Both the position numbers and the translations under genes were made by a program. DNA of 32,977 nt, taken from NCBI GenBank assembly GCA_021811275.1, contig JAJZPI010000024.1:1-32977 (forward strand), read 5' to 3'. The DNA is from Deltaproteobacteria bacterium (lineage in GTDB: Bacteria; Desulfobacterota; Desulfarculia; Desulfarculales; Desulfarculaceae). Shown here in pieces: positions 1 through 8,360 of the stretch. Positions within the stretch are counted from its first letter, which is position 1, and the number at the start of each line of letters is the position of its first letter. The notes below the pieces were generated by a model. It was not told the origin of the DNA. It worked only from the letters and a program-made list of their open reading frames with translations, and did not search any database.

Positions 1-13
1 CGTATGCAACCAT

Positions 14-35
14 GATTAGAGAGCATTATCTAATC
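14..35. repeat. 7-bp inverted repeat (small hairpin) at the left edge
   Basis: GATTAGA (14-20) and TCTAATC (29-35) are perfect reverse complements around an 8-nt loop. It is AT-rich compared with the rest of the window. It could be an operator or a weak RNA hairpin belonging to a gene beyond the left edge. No coding sequence in 1-477 looks real. Confidence 0.4.
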
Positions 36-67
36 GAGGAGCTCTTGCCGCGTGCAATGTTGGCTGC

Positions 68-190
68 GCCAAAACGTGGTTCCTCCCCGCAAAGCAAGCC
101 TTGCATGGCCACGTTTTTTCTATACTTCAAAGCGATTAGGTGCCAGGTGGGCCATCTCCGGGGTCCCCAGCCGACTTGTTGGCTGAGGTG
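68..190 (-). repeat. Dispersed two-hairpin repeat, copy A (inverted relative to copy B at 8361-8491)
   Basis: Read on the minus strand, this stretch has two blocks that recur at 8361-8491 on the plus strand. The first is a CAGCCAACAAG...GGCTGGGGACCCCG block (160-190 here), a hairpin with one mismatch at 165-188. The second is a GGGG..GAACCACG..TTTT block (68-104 here) that forms the outer arm of a 9-bp inverted repeat. The middle is not conserved between the copies. This looks like a REP-like intergenic element. Only two copies lie in the window, so the family size is unknown. Confidence 0.65.
71..119 (+). terminator. Terminator-like hairpin with T-tract inside repeat copy A
   Basis: AAAACGTGG (71-79) pairs perfectly with CCACGTTTT (109-117), followed by further T residues to 119. 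A shorter GCAAG/TTGC pairing can form in the loop. The loop of 29 nt is long for an intrinsic terminator, but the T-run supports termination of a rightward transcript from beyond the left edge. Confidence 0.45.
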
Positions 191-336
191 AGCCTTGGCC
201 CGCTTCGGCCATTGGGTGGTCAAATAGTGTTTCACGGGATTACTATCTGTTCTTACAAGCTATCTACTTGTTTCAACAGGTAATGGCTTCGATTAATATG
301 TAGACAAAAATCTTTTGGCCTGGATGGCGGTCCAGA

Positions 337-353
337 TGGCAGGATGGCTGCAT
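337..353 (+). promoter_or_regulatory. Weak sigma-54 -24/-12 promoter candidate upstream of the secreted repeat protein
   Basis: TGGCAGG, four bases, then CTGCAT. The GG at 338-339 and GC at 350-351 are 12 bp apart, the spacing sigma-54 needs, but two other consensus positions deviate. A start near 363 would give a leader of about 115 nt before the ATG at 478. A chance match is possible in sequence this GC-rich. Confidence 0.25.
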
Positions 354-477
354 CGTGAGTTGGTCATCAAGGGAGAACGGCCATGGGCGGCAGGGCGCGC
401 CGCCTGGGAAGTGGCAACCAGCGAGGCCGCTGACACACCCCAGCCGGCCCTGTTTCTCAAGAAAGGAGAAGTCCGGC

Positions 478-798
478 ATGAAAAAGTTGGCGTTACTGAT
501 TTTGGCGGCGGCGGTGATGTTGACCGGCGCACTTTTCGGGACCGACGGGGCCATGGCCCGTGGCCGCAATACCTCGGCAACCGGTCCCGGCGGCCAAACC
601 GTAAACCGCGATGTCAATGCCGGCATGACTTCAGAGGGCTATCAGCGCAATGTTACCACCACCGGCCCTGGCGGCGGGGGCGCCAGCCGCGGCAGCACCA
701 CCACCCGCAGCGGCCACAGCCCCAGCACCACCACCAATGTCAAGGGGCCTGCCGGCAACAGCGGAACCATCAACAGCACCACCACGGTCACCCGGTAA
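478..798 (+). CDS. Small secreted TGPGG-repeat protein (unknown function)
   Basis: Encodes 106 residues. The start at 478 is chosen because AAAGGAG lies 8 bp upstream and because it begins a clear signal peptide: MKK, a hydrophobic core to about residue 22, and an A-M-A cleavage site near residue 27. The mature part (about 79 residues) is low-complexity, rich in Gly, Ser, Thr and Asn, with no Cys. The TGPGG motif occurs twice, near residues 35 and 62, each followed by an Arg-containing stretch; a related GPAGN element sits near residue 92. It is probably exported to the periplasm or cell surface. I do not recognise a family with known function. It stands alone, with gaps on both sides, and may have its own promoter. 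It is likely a real gene because of the signal peptide and Shine-Dalgarno sequence. Confidence 0.75.
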   Translation: MKKLALLILAAAVMLTGALFGTDGAMARGRNTSATGPGGQTVNRDVNAGMTSEGYQRNVTTTGPGGGGASRGSTTTRSGHSPSTTTNVKGPAGNSGTINSTTTVTR

Positions 799-852
799 CA
801 ACCCGCCCTTTTCTCCATGCAGAACAGCCACTCAGACCCTTTGATCCGCCAA

Positions 853-864
853 AAGGGTACCCTT
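853..864. repeat. Perfect 12-bp palindrome AAGGGTACCCTT in the gap before the glycosyltransferase
   Basis: AAGGGTACCCTT is fully self-complementary and lies in the roughly 215-bp non-coding stretch between the secreted repeat protein and the membrane glycosyltransferase. It could be an operator for a dimeric regulator. Nothing else in 799-1015 was recognisable. Confidence 0.3.
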
Positions 865-1015
865 CATCCCTCCTGATGTGGTATGGATGAGCCCTTGGGG
901 GCTCCCAAGCTCCCCGCGCACCCCGCCTGCCCGGCCAGCGGCGGCTGGGGGTGTGCCAAGGCCCCGCAAACCCTCAGCCTGGACCGGGGTGGTGAAGCAG
1001 CCTGATTCGGACACA

Positions 1016-3040
1016 ATGGCCCCGCCGGCCTCCCAGGCCTTCGAGCCGGTTCCCAAGCCCCTCTGGTGGGCCTGCCTGGCCTGTCTGATTCTGGGCTTGG
1101 CCGTGGCCGGCTTTTCCTTTGCCAAGGCCCGTCAGGCGCGGGGCCAGTTCCGCGCCATGCTGGAAAGCGTGGTGGAGAAGGACCATCGGGGCGCTTCGCT
1201 CTTCCGCCTGCGCATCGATCAAGATGACCACCGTTTCTACCGCTGGACCCCGCTGTTCGTGCGCAGCCTGCACATGCCCGAGGGACCCCTGCCGGGCGTG
1301 GAGGACTACAAGGTCAAGGCCCTGGCGGTGCTGGACCTCAGGAAGCCCCAGCGCCTGTATTTCCGGATCAGGGCCAATGACGCGGTTACCGTGCAGGTGG
1401 GGCAGCGGCGCGCCTTCGACCAGTGGCGGCCCATCCCCATGGGCATCATCGCCGACTTCACCGAGGATCTTTGCGCCGGGCTCACGCTCCTGGAAGTGGA
1501 CTACTACCTGGGCCACCACAAGGGCATCATGGAGATGCGGATAGTCGACGAGGCCGGTTCGGAGGTGCCCTACCACCCCGTCAAGTTGGAGGTGGACTCC
1601 CGCCTCTGGCAGGAGCTTACCCTGCACGAGGGGGAGGCCGGCCGATACCTGGACCTGGGCCTGGCGCTGGCGCTACTCGGCCTGTTGCTGCCGCCGGCCT
1701 GGCTCCTGGTGCGCAACCACGACTTGCCCGCGCGCTGGTTGGAGAGGGCGCGTGGCCCGCTGCCAGGCTTTTTCGCCGGGTTCGGCCTCTGCACGGCTTG
1801 GCGCATGGCGGTCTACCTGGGAACGCCGGGAGAGAACGACCTCGTTGAACTCCTGCTCATCCCCCTGCTGGGCGGCCTGATCGGAGCGCTGGCGCAAAAA
1901 GCCCTTTACCTCGGCTCCGACGGCCGTCCCAACATCCTTGGCCGCCGGTTTGAGCTGGCCAAGGCTTGGTATCTGGCGCGCGAAAACTGGCTGGCTCCTC
2001 TGGCCTTCTTCGCCGCCCTCATGCTCTACATGTCGTGGGTGGTCAGTGTGCGCGGCGGGTCCTTCCCGGACACCTGGCTGAACGCCCCCTGGGACGCCCT
2101 GCAATACAAGGACATCATGGTCAGGGGCTACGTGATGAACTACACCGAGACCGGCGGGGTCTCGGGCAACTACCCCTGGCACCCCCTGTTCCCCATGCTG
2201 GCCCGGATCCTTTATTGGCTGGGCCTGGAACCCTCCTGGGCCCTGGTGACCATGGCCTGGCTGGGCTCGGCCGCAGCCATGCTGCTCATATTCAGGCTGG
2301 CCCGCGACCTCTTCGGGGTCTCGGCGGCCCGCTGGTCGTTGGCCGTCCTGGTCTGCTACCCCTGCTCATTCTATCTGCTCATCGGCTACCCCTACGGCAC
2401 GGCCCTGGCCCTGGGCGCGGCCTACTTCCTGGCCATAAAGGCCGGCCGTCATTGGCTGGCGGCCCTCATGGGCATCGGCCTGGGCATGGTATATCCCACC
2501 GCCCTGCTGATGGGCCTCTTCCCCATTTTCATGATCGTGCCGCGCATTCGCGCCGCAGAGCGTCCCTGGCCAGAGGTGGGCCGCCTGCTGCTGGTGGGGG
2601 CGGGGCCGGCCTTGGGCGTGCTAGCCTTCTGCCTGCACCATTGGCTGTACTTCGACAACTTCCTGCTGCCCTTCACGGCCCACGCCTATTGGGGCCGACA
2701 GAGCATGTGGCCCTGGGACACCATCATGGACGGGGTCCTGCACGAGCCGCCGCAGTATCCCGAGGCCATCATCACCATCCTCATCGTGGCCTGCCTTTTC
2801 ATCTTCGCCCACCGATTTCATTCCGCGCTTTGGGCCTATCTGATCGTGGTCTTCATCGCCGGGCCGGCCACCGGTTCGCTGGAGTCGGTCTACCGGCAAT
2901 ACCTCATGGCCTGGCCGCTCTTCCTGCTGGTGGGCAGTTCGCCCCGCAGCCGCTGGCTCAAGGCCGCCCTGCTATGGCTGATGGTCTACTTCGCCCTTAC
3001 CTGGTATCTCCCGCTCTGGCTCATCCACGAATTGGTATAG
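1016..3040 (+). CDS. Polytopic membrane glycosyltransferase (PIG-V/GT39-like) with N-terminal PA14-like domain
   Basis: Encodes 674 residues from the ATG at 1016; an in-frame GTG at 992 is the alternative, and neither has a strong Shine-Dalgarno sequence. Residues 17-36 form one membrane segment. Residues about 60-180 then look soluble and extracytoplasmic, with a PA14-like pattern (beta-rich, R-I-R-A-N-D-A-V, then D-Y-Y and G-H-H-K). From about 210 the protein is a series of hydrophobic helices to the C-terminus. After the third group of helices come W-D-A-L-Q-Y-K-D-I...R-G-Y and H-P-L-F-P-M-L, matching the WDxxxYxxIxxxGY and FPLYP signatures of PIG-V and related polyprenyl-phosphate-sugar mannosyltransferases. 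The likely role is moving a lipid-linked sugar to an acceptor on the outer face of the inner membrane. Substrate and acceptor are unknown. The PA14-like domain may bind glycan; that part is inference. Confidence 0.7.
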   Translation: MAPPASQAFEPVPKPLWWACLACLILGLAVAGFSFAKARQARGQFRAMLESVVEKDHRGASLFRLRIDQDDHRFYRWTPLFVRSLHMPEGPLPGVEDYKVKALAVLDLRKPQRLYFRIRANDAVTVQVGQRRAFDQWRPIPMGIIADFTEDLCAGLTLLEVDYYLGHHKGIMEMRIVDEAGSEVPYHPVKLEVDSRLWQELTLHEGEAGRYLDLGLALALLGLLLPPAWLLVRNHDLPARWLERARGPLPGFFAGFGLCTAWRMAVYLGTPGENDLVELLLIPLLGGLIGALAQKALYLGSDGRPNILGRRFELAKAWYLARENWLAPLAFFAALMLYMSWVVSVRGGSFPDTWLNAPWDALQYKDIMVRGYVMNYTETGGVSGNYPWHPLFPMLARILYWLGLEPSWALVTMAWLGSAAAMLLIFRLARDLFGVSAARWSLAVLVCYPCSFYLLIGYPYGTALALGAAYFLAIKAGRHWLAALMGIGLGMVYPTALLMGLFPIFMIVPRIRAAERPWPEVGRLLLVGAGPALGVLAFCLHHWLYFDNFLLPFTAHAYWGRQSMWPWDTIMDGVLHEPPQYPEAIITILIVACLFIFAHRFHSALWAYLIVVFIAGPATGSLESVYRQYLMAWPLFLLVGSSPRSRWLKAALLWLMVYFALTWYLPLWLIHELV

Positions 3041-3042
3041 GC

Positions 3043-3067
3043 CGCAACGCAGGATAACGGCGTTGCG
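3043..3067 (+). terminator. Hairpin just after the glycosyltransferase stop
   Basis: CGCAACGC (3043-3050) and GCGTTGCG (3060-3067) form a perfect 8-bp stem with a 9-nt loop, 3 bp after the stop codon. There is no T-tract, so it may act with Rho or as a 3' end stabiliser rather than as a classical intrinsic terminator. Confidence 0.45.
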
Positions 3068-3170
3068 CGACGGGTGCGCCCGCCCCTGGCGCGAAATGCG
3101 CCCGGAACGGTATAGTATGCCTCCGTGGGCCCGAGGTATCGCCGATTGCCCCAGCCAGGTGGAGATTCCC

Positions 3171-3533
3171 GTGACCGAGCAATCCGAGCCGCAAGTCCGC
3201 AAGTTCTGGCCGCGTCCGGCGCTGCGGGCGGGGGTGGCGGCGGCGGGCGTCAGTCCAGCCCGCGCCCAGGGGCTGGGCGGCCGCTACGCCGCCCGGCCCC
3301 TGGTGCGGTCGAGGGCGGCCAAAAACCTCCGGTTCCAACGAATCGACCAGGGAGCGGTTGCCCACGGCTCGCCCAAGGCCTTGCTCGCCCGCCTGGCGCC
3401 CTTGTTTCTATGCAGTCCGCAAAGCAACGCCTACGGCTCGGGCGGCATCGATTATCCCACCTACGCCCTGGATGACGCCAATGGCCGGGCCGGGGAGCAG
3501 AATAATAACGACAACCGGCGCGGCAAGGGCTGA
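3171..3533 (+). CDS. Small hypothetical protein, 120 residues
   Basis: An open frame starting at GTG 3171 has GGTGGAG about 6 bp upstream, which is well placed. It ends 38 bp before the carboxyltransferase gene. The product is basic, with about a dozen Arg in the first half, has no membrane segment, and ends in a hydrophilic QNNNDNRRGKG tail preceded by S-G-G-I-D-Y-P-T-Y. No family is recognised. A promoter-like TATAGT lies at about 3110. The frame has weak codon character compared with its neighbours, and other frames here are also open because of the high GC content, so it could be spurious or a decayed gene. Confidence 0.4.
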   Translation: MTEQSEPQVRKFWPRPALRAGVAAAGVSPARAQGLGGRYAARPLVRSRAAKNLRFQRIDQGAVAHGSPKALLARLAPLFLCSPQSNAYGSGGIDYPTYALDDANGRAGEQNNNDNRRGKG

Positions 3534-3571
3534 GCCGGCCCCTGAGCCTCCAGACAAGCGGGACGAAAGAC

Positions 3572-5170
3572 ATGACACCCACCGACAAGAACCGAGTAAA
3601 GAGCCCCGGCGAGGGCCTGGCCTGGCCTGGCCAGGACAACCTTACTCGCCTGGAGGACATGCGCGGCGAGGCCCGCCAGGGCGGCGGGGCCAAACGCGCC
3701 GCCGAGCAGCACGGCCGGGGCAAGCTGACCGCTCGCGAGCGAGTGGACCTCCTGCTGGATGAAGGCTCCTTCGAGGAGTTCGACGTGCTCAAGACTGGCC
3801 GCGGCGGCCACCTGGGCTCGGGCCAGGAGTACTTGAGCGATGGCGTCATCACCGGCCACGGCACCATCGACGGCCGCGAGGTTTTCCTGTTCAGCCAGGA
3901 CTTCACGGTAATCGGCGGCTCGCTGGGCGAAGCCCACTCCGAGAAGATCGCCAAGGTCATGGACCAGGCGGTGCGGGTGGGCGCCCCCTTCATCGGCCTG
4001 AACGACTCCGGCGGGGCCCGCATCCAGGAGGGCGTGGACGCCCTGGCCGCCTACGGCGAGATATTCAACCGCAACGTCATGGCCAGCGGGGTCATACCGC
4101 AGATTTCATGCATCATGGGCCCCTGCGCCGGCGGGGCGGTCTACAGCCCGGCCATGACCGACTTCGTATTCATGGTGGAGAACTCCTCCTACATGTTCGT
4201 GACCGGCCCCAACGTGGTCAAGACGGTCATTCACCAGGACATCAGCCTGGAGGACCTTGGCGGTCCCTCGGTGCACGCCGAGAAGAGCGGGGTGGCCCAT
4301 TTCGTGCTGCCCAACGACATCCTCTGCCTGCGCGAGGTGCGGCGGCTGATCAACTACCTGCCTTCCAACAACCGTCAGAAGCCGCCCTTCCTGGACCTCT
4401 CCGATCCGCCCGACCGTAGCGACCCGGCCCTGGACTATCTGGTGCCCAGCAACCCCAACCAGCCCTACGACATGCGCATCCTGATCCACAGCATCCTGGA
4501 CGGGGCGGAGTTTCTGGAGGTGCACCCGGCCTTCGCCAAAAACCTCATCGTGGGCTTCGGGCGCCTGGGCGGGGAAACCATCGGGCTCATCGCCAATCAG
4601 CCGGCGGCTCTGGCCGGAGTGCTGGACACCAACGCCTCGGTCAAGGGCGCGCGCTTCGTGCGCTTCTGCGACACCTTCAACATCCCCCTGGTCTGCCTGG
4701 TGGACGTGCCCGGCTTCATGCCCGGCCCGGACCAGGAGCACGGAGGCATCATCCGCCACGGCTCCAAGCTGCTCTACGCCTTCATCGAGGCCACGGTGCC
4801 CAGGATCACCGTGGTTTTGCGCAAGGCCTACGGCGGGGCCTACGTGGTGATGAACTCCAAGCACATCGGGGCCGACATCAACTACGCCTGGCCCACCGCC
4901 GAGATAGCGGTGATGGGCCCAAGGGGCGCGGCGGAGGTGATCTACCGCAAGGAGATTCAGGCCGCCGCCGACCCCGCCGCCGCCTTGCAGGAGAAGGAGG
5001 CGCTCTACCGCTCGACCTTCGCCAACCCCTTCCTGGCCGCCAAGCGTGGCTACATCGATGACGTCATCTTCCCCCGGGACACCCGCAAGAAGCTCATCCG
5101 CAGTTTGCAGTTCCTGGAAGGCAAGACCACCGCCCGCCCCCGGCGCAAGCACGGCAACATAGCTTTGTGA
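3572..5170 (+). CDS. pccB: Acyl-CoA (propionyl-CoA type) carboxylase, carboxyltransferase (beta) subunit
   Basis: Encodes 532 residues, the usual length for the family. This subunit transfers the carboxyl group from carboxybiotin to an acyl-CoA, typically propionyl-CoA to give methylmalonyl-CoA. The N-terminal half has R-G-K-L-T-A-R-E-R-V (about 49-58), the S-G-G-A-R-I-Q-E-G oxyanion loop (146-154) and G-P-C-A-G-G-A-V-Y-S-P-A (183-194). The C-terminal half has the VDVPGFMPG and G-G-A-Y-V-V-M signatures followed by NYAWPTAEIAVMG. These fit the crotonase-fold carboxyltransferase pair of PccB. The biotin carboxylase gene follows after 8 bp, so the two form an operon and probably an alpha-beta complex. 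Acetyl-CoA or another short acyl-CoA remains possible, since substrate cannot be read from sequence alone. No methylmalonyl-CoA mutase or epimerase gene is in the window. Confidence 0.92.
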   Translation: MTPTDKNRVKSPGEGLAWPGQDNLTRLEDMRGEARQGGGAKRAAEQHGRGKLTARERVDLLLDEGSFEEFDVLKTGRGGHLGSGQEYLSDGVITGHGTIDGREVFLFSQDFTVIGGSLGEAHSEKIAKVMDQAVRVGAPFIGLNDSGGARIQEGVDALAAYGEIFNRNVMASGVIPQISCIMGPCAGGAVYSPAMTDFVFMVENSSYMFVTGPNVVKTVIHQDISLEDLGGPSVHAEKSGVAHFVLPNDILCLREVRRLINYLPSNNRQKPPFLDLSDPPDRSDPALDYLVPSNPNQPYDMRILIHSILDGAEFLEVHPAFAKNLIVGFGRLGGETIGLIANQPAALAGVLDTNASVKGARFVRFCDTFNIPLVCLVDVPGFMPGPDQEHGGIIRHGSKLLYAFIEATVPRITVVLRKAYGGAYVVMNSKHIGADINYAWPTAEIAVMGPRGAAEVIYRKEIQAAADPAAALQEKEALYRSTFANPFLAAKRGYIDDVIFPRDTRKKLIRSLQFLEGKTTARPRRKHGNIAL

Positions 5171-5178
5171 GAGGACCC

Positions 5179-7197
5179 ATGCCCTTGTTTGAAAAGATAC
5201 TCATCGCCAACCGCGGCGAGATAGCCATCCGGGTCATCAAGACTTGCCGGCGACTGGGCATCGCCACCCTGGCCGTCTACTCCGAAGCCGATATGCGTTC
5301 GCCCTACGTGCGCCTGGCTGACGAGGCGGCCTTCATCGGGCCGCCCCCGGCGCGCCAGTCCTATTTGGTGGGGGAAAGGCTGATCGAGGCCGCCCTGGCC
5401 CACGGCTGCCAGGCCGTCCACCCCGGCTACGGCTTCCTTTCGGAGAACGCCGCCTTCGCCCGGCGCGCGGCCGAGGCCGGCCTGGTTTTCATCGGCCCGC
5501 CTCCGACGGCCATCGCCACCCTGGGAGACAAGATGGCCTCCAAGACCTTGGCGCTCCAGGCCGGGGTGCCGGTGGTGCCGGGCCACGACCAGCCCCTCGA
5601 TGACCCCGAGGCCGCCCTGGCCGCGGCCGAGGCGGTGGGCTGGCCGGTCTTGATAAAGCCCGCGGCTGGCGGCGGCGGACGCGGCATGCGCATCGTGCGC
5701 CAGCCTTCCGAGCTGGCCCACGCCCTGGCCGCCTGCCGCGACGAGGCGCTCAAGGGCTTTGCCGACGGCCGCGTCTTCCTGGAGCGCTACATCGACGACC
5801 CGCGCCACGTGGAGGTGCAAGTCATGGCCGACCGCCATGGCAACGTCATCCACCTGGGCGAGCGCGAATGCTCCATTCAGCGGCGCTACCAGAAGGTGAT
5901 CGAGGAGACCCCCTCGCCGGCGGTGGACGAGGCCCTGCGTGAACGCATGGGCCGGGTGGCCTGCGATCTGGCCCGGGCCGCGGGCTACGAGGGCGCGGGC
6001 ACCGTGGAGTTCATCCTGGCCCCGGACTTGAGCTTCTTCTTTCTGGAGATGAACACCAGGCTGCAGGTGGAGCACCCCATCACCGAGTTGGTCACCGGGC
6101 TGGACCTGGTTGAGATGCAGCTTGAGGTGGCCGCCGGCCGGCCCTTGGCCGTGGCCCAGGATGATGTGCGCCTGAACGGCTGGGGCATCGAGGCCCGGGT
6201 CTGCGCCGAGGACCCCGCCCGGGGCTTCGTGCCCACCACGGGCATGATAACCCGCTACGCCGTGCCCAGGGGCGAGGGCGTGCGCCTGGACAGCGGCATA
6301 GAAGACGGCAGCCTGGTCACCATCCACTACGACTCGCTGCTGGCCAAGGTCTCGGCCTGGGGCGGGAGCCGCGAGCAGGCCCGCCAGCGCCTGGCCCGGG
6401 CCCTGAACGGCTATCACATCGAGGGACTGACCACCAACGTGGACTTCGTCAACGCCGTGGTCAACCACCCGGCCTTCGCCGAGGGCCGGCTCTCCACGGG
6501 CTTTTTGGAGGAATACTTCCCCGAGGGAGCCTCCAATCTACCCCCCGAGCCCTGGCATCTGAGCTACACCGCCATGGCTGCGCTGATGGTCTTCCACACC
6601 AGGCGCTACCTGGTGAAGGAGTCCCTGAAACCCATGAGCCCCCTGGTGGGAGCCGCCCGCACGCTTCAGGACCGTCACGACTACGTGGTGCGGGTGGACC
6701 ACCAGGTCTTCAACATCAGCCTGAAAGGCGAGCCGGACAGCCGGCGCTGGGAGGTGGTGGTCGATGGGAAGAAGCACGAGGTGCTCGCCCCGGAGTTCGC
6801 TTATTTCCGCCGCCGCCTGGCGCTCAAGATCGACGGCGTATCGCACATGTTCCGTCTGCAATACTTCGAGAACCACATAAAAGGCTTCTTTTGCGGGGTG
6901 GTGCGCACCTACGAGATCTACACCCCGGCGGAATGGAACCTGGCCCAGTACATGCAGCGGGAACGCAAGGAGACCCTGGACAACGTGCTGCGCTGCCCCA
7001 TGCCCGGATTGATCACCGCCCTTTACGCCAAGGAGGGGGACTACGTGCGCAAGGGCCAGGAACTGGCGCGCATGGAGTCGATGAAAATGGAGAGCGGCAT
7101 CGCCAGCACCTGCGACGCCCAGGTGGAAAAGGTCATGGTCAGCCCCGGCCAGACCGTGGAGAGCGGCGACGCCCTGATTATCTTCAGGACATCCTGA
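5179..7197 (+). CDS. pccA: Acyl-CoA carboxylase biotin carboxylase plus biotin carrier (alpha) subunit
   Basis: Encodes 672 residues from the ATG at 5179, which is preceded by GAGAGGA; an in-frame ATG 12 bp earlier is less likely because it overlaps the previous stop. The order is a biotin carboxylase N-domain (KILIANRGEIA at 6-16, HPGYGFLSEN at 81-90), an ATP-grasp domain with the Gly-rich loop K-P-A-A-G-G-G-G-R-G and the E-M-N-T-R-L-Q-V-E-H-P active-site strand, a C-terminal carboxylase domain ending near 450, a linker/BT-like region, and a biotinyl domain. The biotin attachment site is M-K-M with Lys636. It carboxylates its own biotin with ATP and bicarbonate and feeds the beta subunit encoded upstream. 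The last 14 bp overlap the end of the convergent GNAT-like gene. Confidence 0.93.
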   Translation: MPLFEKILIANRGEIAIRVIKTCRRLGIATLAVYSEADMRSPYVRLADEAAFIGPPPARQSYLVGERLIEAALAHGCQAVHPGYGFLSENAAFARRAAEAGLVFIGPPPTAIATLGDKMASKTLALQAGVPVVPGHDQPLDDPEAALAAAEAVGWPVLIKPAAGGGGRGMRIVRQPSELAHALAACRDEALKGFADGRVFLERYIDDPRHVEVQVMADRHGNVIHLGERECSIQRRYQKVIEETPSPAVDEALRERMGRVACDLARAAGYEGAGTVEFILAPDLSFFFLEMNTRLQVEHPITELVTGLDLVEMQLEVAAGRPLAVAQDDVRLNGWGIEARVCAEDPARGFVPTTGMITRYAVPRGEGVRLDSGIEDGSLVTIHYDSLLAKVSAWGGSREQARQRLARALNGYHIEGLTTNVDFVNAVVNHPAFAEGRLSTGFLEEYFPEGASNLPPEPWHLSYTAMAALMVFHTRRYLVKESLKPMSPLVGAARTLQDRHDYVVRVDHQVFNISLKGEPDSRRWEVVVDGKKHEVLAPEFAYFRRRLALKIDGVSHMFRLQYFENHIKGFFCGVVRTYEIYTPAEWNLAQYMQRERKETLDNVLRCPMPGLITALYAKEGDYVRKGQELARMESMKMESGIASTCDAQVEKVMVSPGQTVESGDALIIFRTS

Positions 7198-8227
7198 CGG
7201 AGCGCGCCGCCTCCCAGTCCCGGCGCACCAGTCGGGCGATCTCCTGGGAGCGCTCGCTGAGAAGCTGAATGGCGTTCCAATCCGGCACGTGGCGCAGGCG
7301 CTGCATCAAGAGGCCGTCCTCGTCGAACCAGCGGGGCAGCAGGCCACCCAGGAAGTAGCCGCGCCCGCGCAGCACATCCGCCGCCCAGCCCACCCAGGGC
7401 GAGGACAAGGGCAGCCATATCTGAAAGACAGCGACTCCCTGGGCGGCGGCCTCGATCTCCAGCGGTTCCAGAGCAGCGATCAGGTCCCAGCCCGTCTCCC
7501 AAGCCGTTATTCGAGTGACCTGGGCGTAGTCGTATATCTCGGCGGCCAGACGCGAGCGGCGCTCCGCCGGCGGAGCTTGGGTGGAAGTCTCCATCTGCCT
7601 TGGTTCGGCCAGTCCTTCATAAAGAAAACGCAAGGCATCTTCATAGGCCTGGGGCAAATGCACGGCGTGGGGATAGGGTTTGATGGTTTGGAAGCCGGCC
7701 AGCGAGGAGACCCGGCCTGGGGCGCTCTTTTCGGCCTGGTAGACCTCGGCGGGCATGAGCTCGACCTCCAGGCCCATGGGGATGTTGCCCAGGGTGACGG
7801 CCGCTTTCTGGGTGTGGAGATGGTTGCAGACCGCTTCGCCAAACACCCCCTCTCCCCCGAATTCGGGAACGGCCTGGAGGCCCATGGCGATCATGCGGGT
7901 CAGAAGCTTGGCGGTGTTGCGGTAGGCGGGCAGCACCAGGCCCGCGCCGCCTTCGTAGACCTTGGGGCAGGGCGCGATGCGGTACATGGCGTTGTGGCCT
8001 ACGATGTCGCCCTTGGGCGTGCGGGCCACGCTGGATATGATGCGCCCGTCTTGATTGGCCGCGACCAGCTCCTGGGGCTGGTAGTAGGTCTCGACCGGGT
8101 ATTTTTGGCCATAGACCGCGCGGAAGAGAGCGGCCACGCCGGGGGCGTCGGCGGGCCGCATGAGGTCCACTGCCACTTCCTGGCCAGCGGCGATTTTCAG
8201 GGCGTCGATTTCAGTCATCATGGTCAT
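7184..8227 (-). CDS. GNAT-like acyltransferase paralogue 1
   Basis: Encodes up to 347 residues. Codons 1, 3 and 4 are all Met; AGGA is best spaced for the ATG at 8221. The N-terminal half is GNAT-like: R-P-A-D-A-P-G-V-A-A-L-F, R-T-P-K-G-D-I-V-G-H, then a beta-4 strand and an L-P-A-Y-R-N-T-A loop where GNAT enzymes bind acetyl-CoA pyrophosphate. The loop lacks the usual glycines, so activity is uncertain. The C-terminal half carries a motif shared with the genes at 8503 and 16976: GYF-L-G-G-L-L-P-R-W-F-D followed by L-L-M-Q-R. Its substrate is unknown. It is separated from the minus-strand operon upstream by a repeat element and about 275 bp, so it may be transcribed separately. It converges on the carboxylase alpha gene with a 14-bp overlap. 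Confidence 0.75.
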   Translation of the reverse strand: MTMMTEIDALKIAAGQEVAVDLMRPADAPGVAALFRAVYGQKYPVETYYQPQELVAANQDGRIISSVARTPKGDIVGHNAMYRIAPCPKVYEGGAGLVLPAYRNTAKLLTRMIAMGLQAVPEFGGEGVFGEAVCNHLHTQKAAVTLGNIPMGLEVELMPAEVYQAEKSAPGRVSSLAGFQTIKPYPHAVHLPQAYEDALRFLYEGLAEPRQMETSTQAPPAERRSRLAAEIYDYAQVTRITAWETGWDLIAALEPLEIEAAAQGVAVFQIWLPLSSPWVGWAADVLRGRGYFLGGLLPRWFDEDGLLMQRLRHVPDWNAIQLLSERSQEIARLVRRDWEAARSVRMS

Positions 8228-8360
8228 CCTGTGCTTGAGGCGTGGCCTCCGACAGCCGGGGGGTGTCCGTGGCCGTCAGCCATGTTGTTCAGGTGTCAAT
8301 ACCAATTAGCGTTCATAAGGAGTAGTTTGAGCGCCAATTGGCATGCGGCCCATGGATCCA

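Noticed and set aside
5050-6468. Long minus-strand open frame opposite the biotin carboxylase gene
   Set aside because: The plus-strand frame has unmistakable biotin carboxylase motifs; the reverse product is low-complexity and unrecognisable.
8228-8360. Promoter for GNAT-like paralogue 1 based on a TTGACA on the minus strand near 8300
   Set aside because: No acceptable -10 sequence occurs 16-18 bp downstream, so it is left unlisted.
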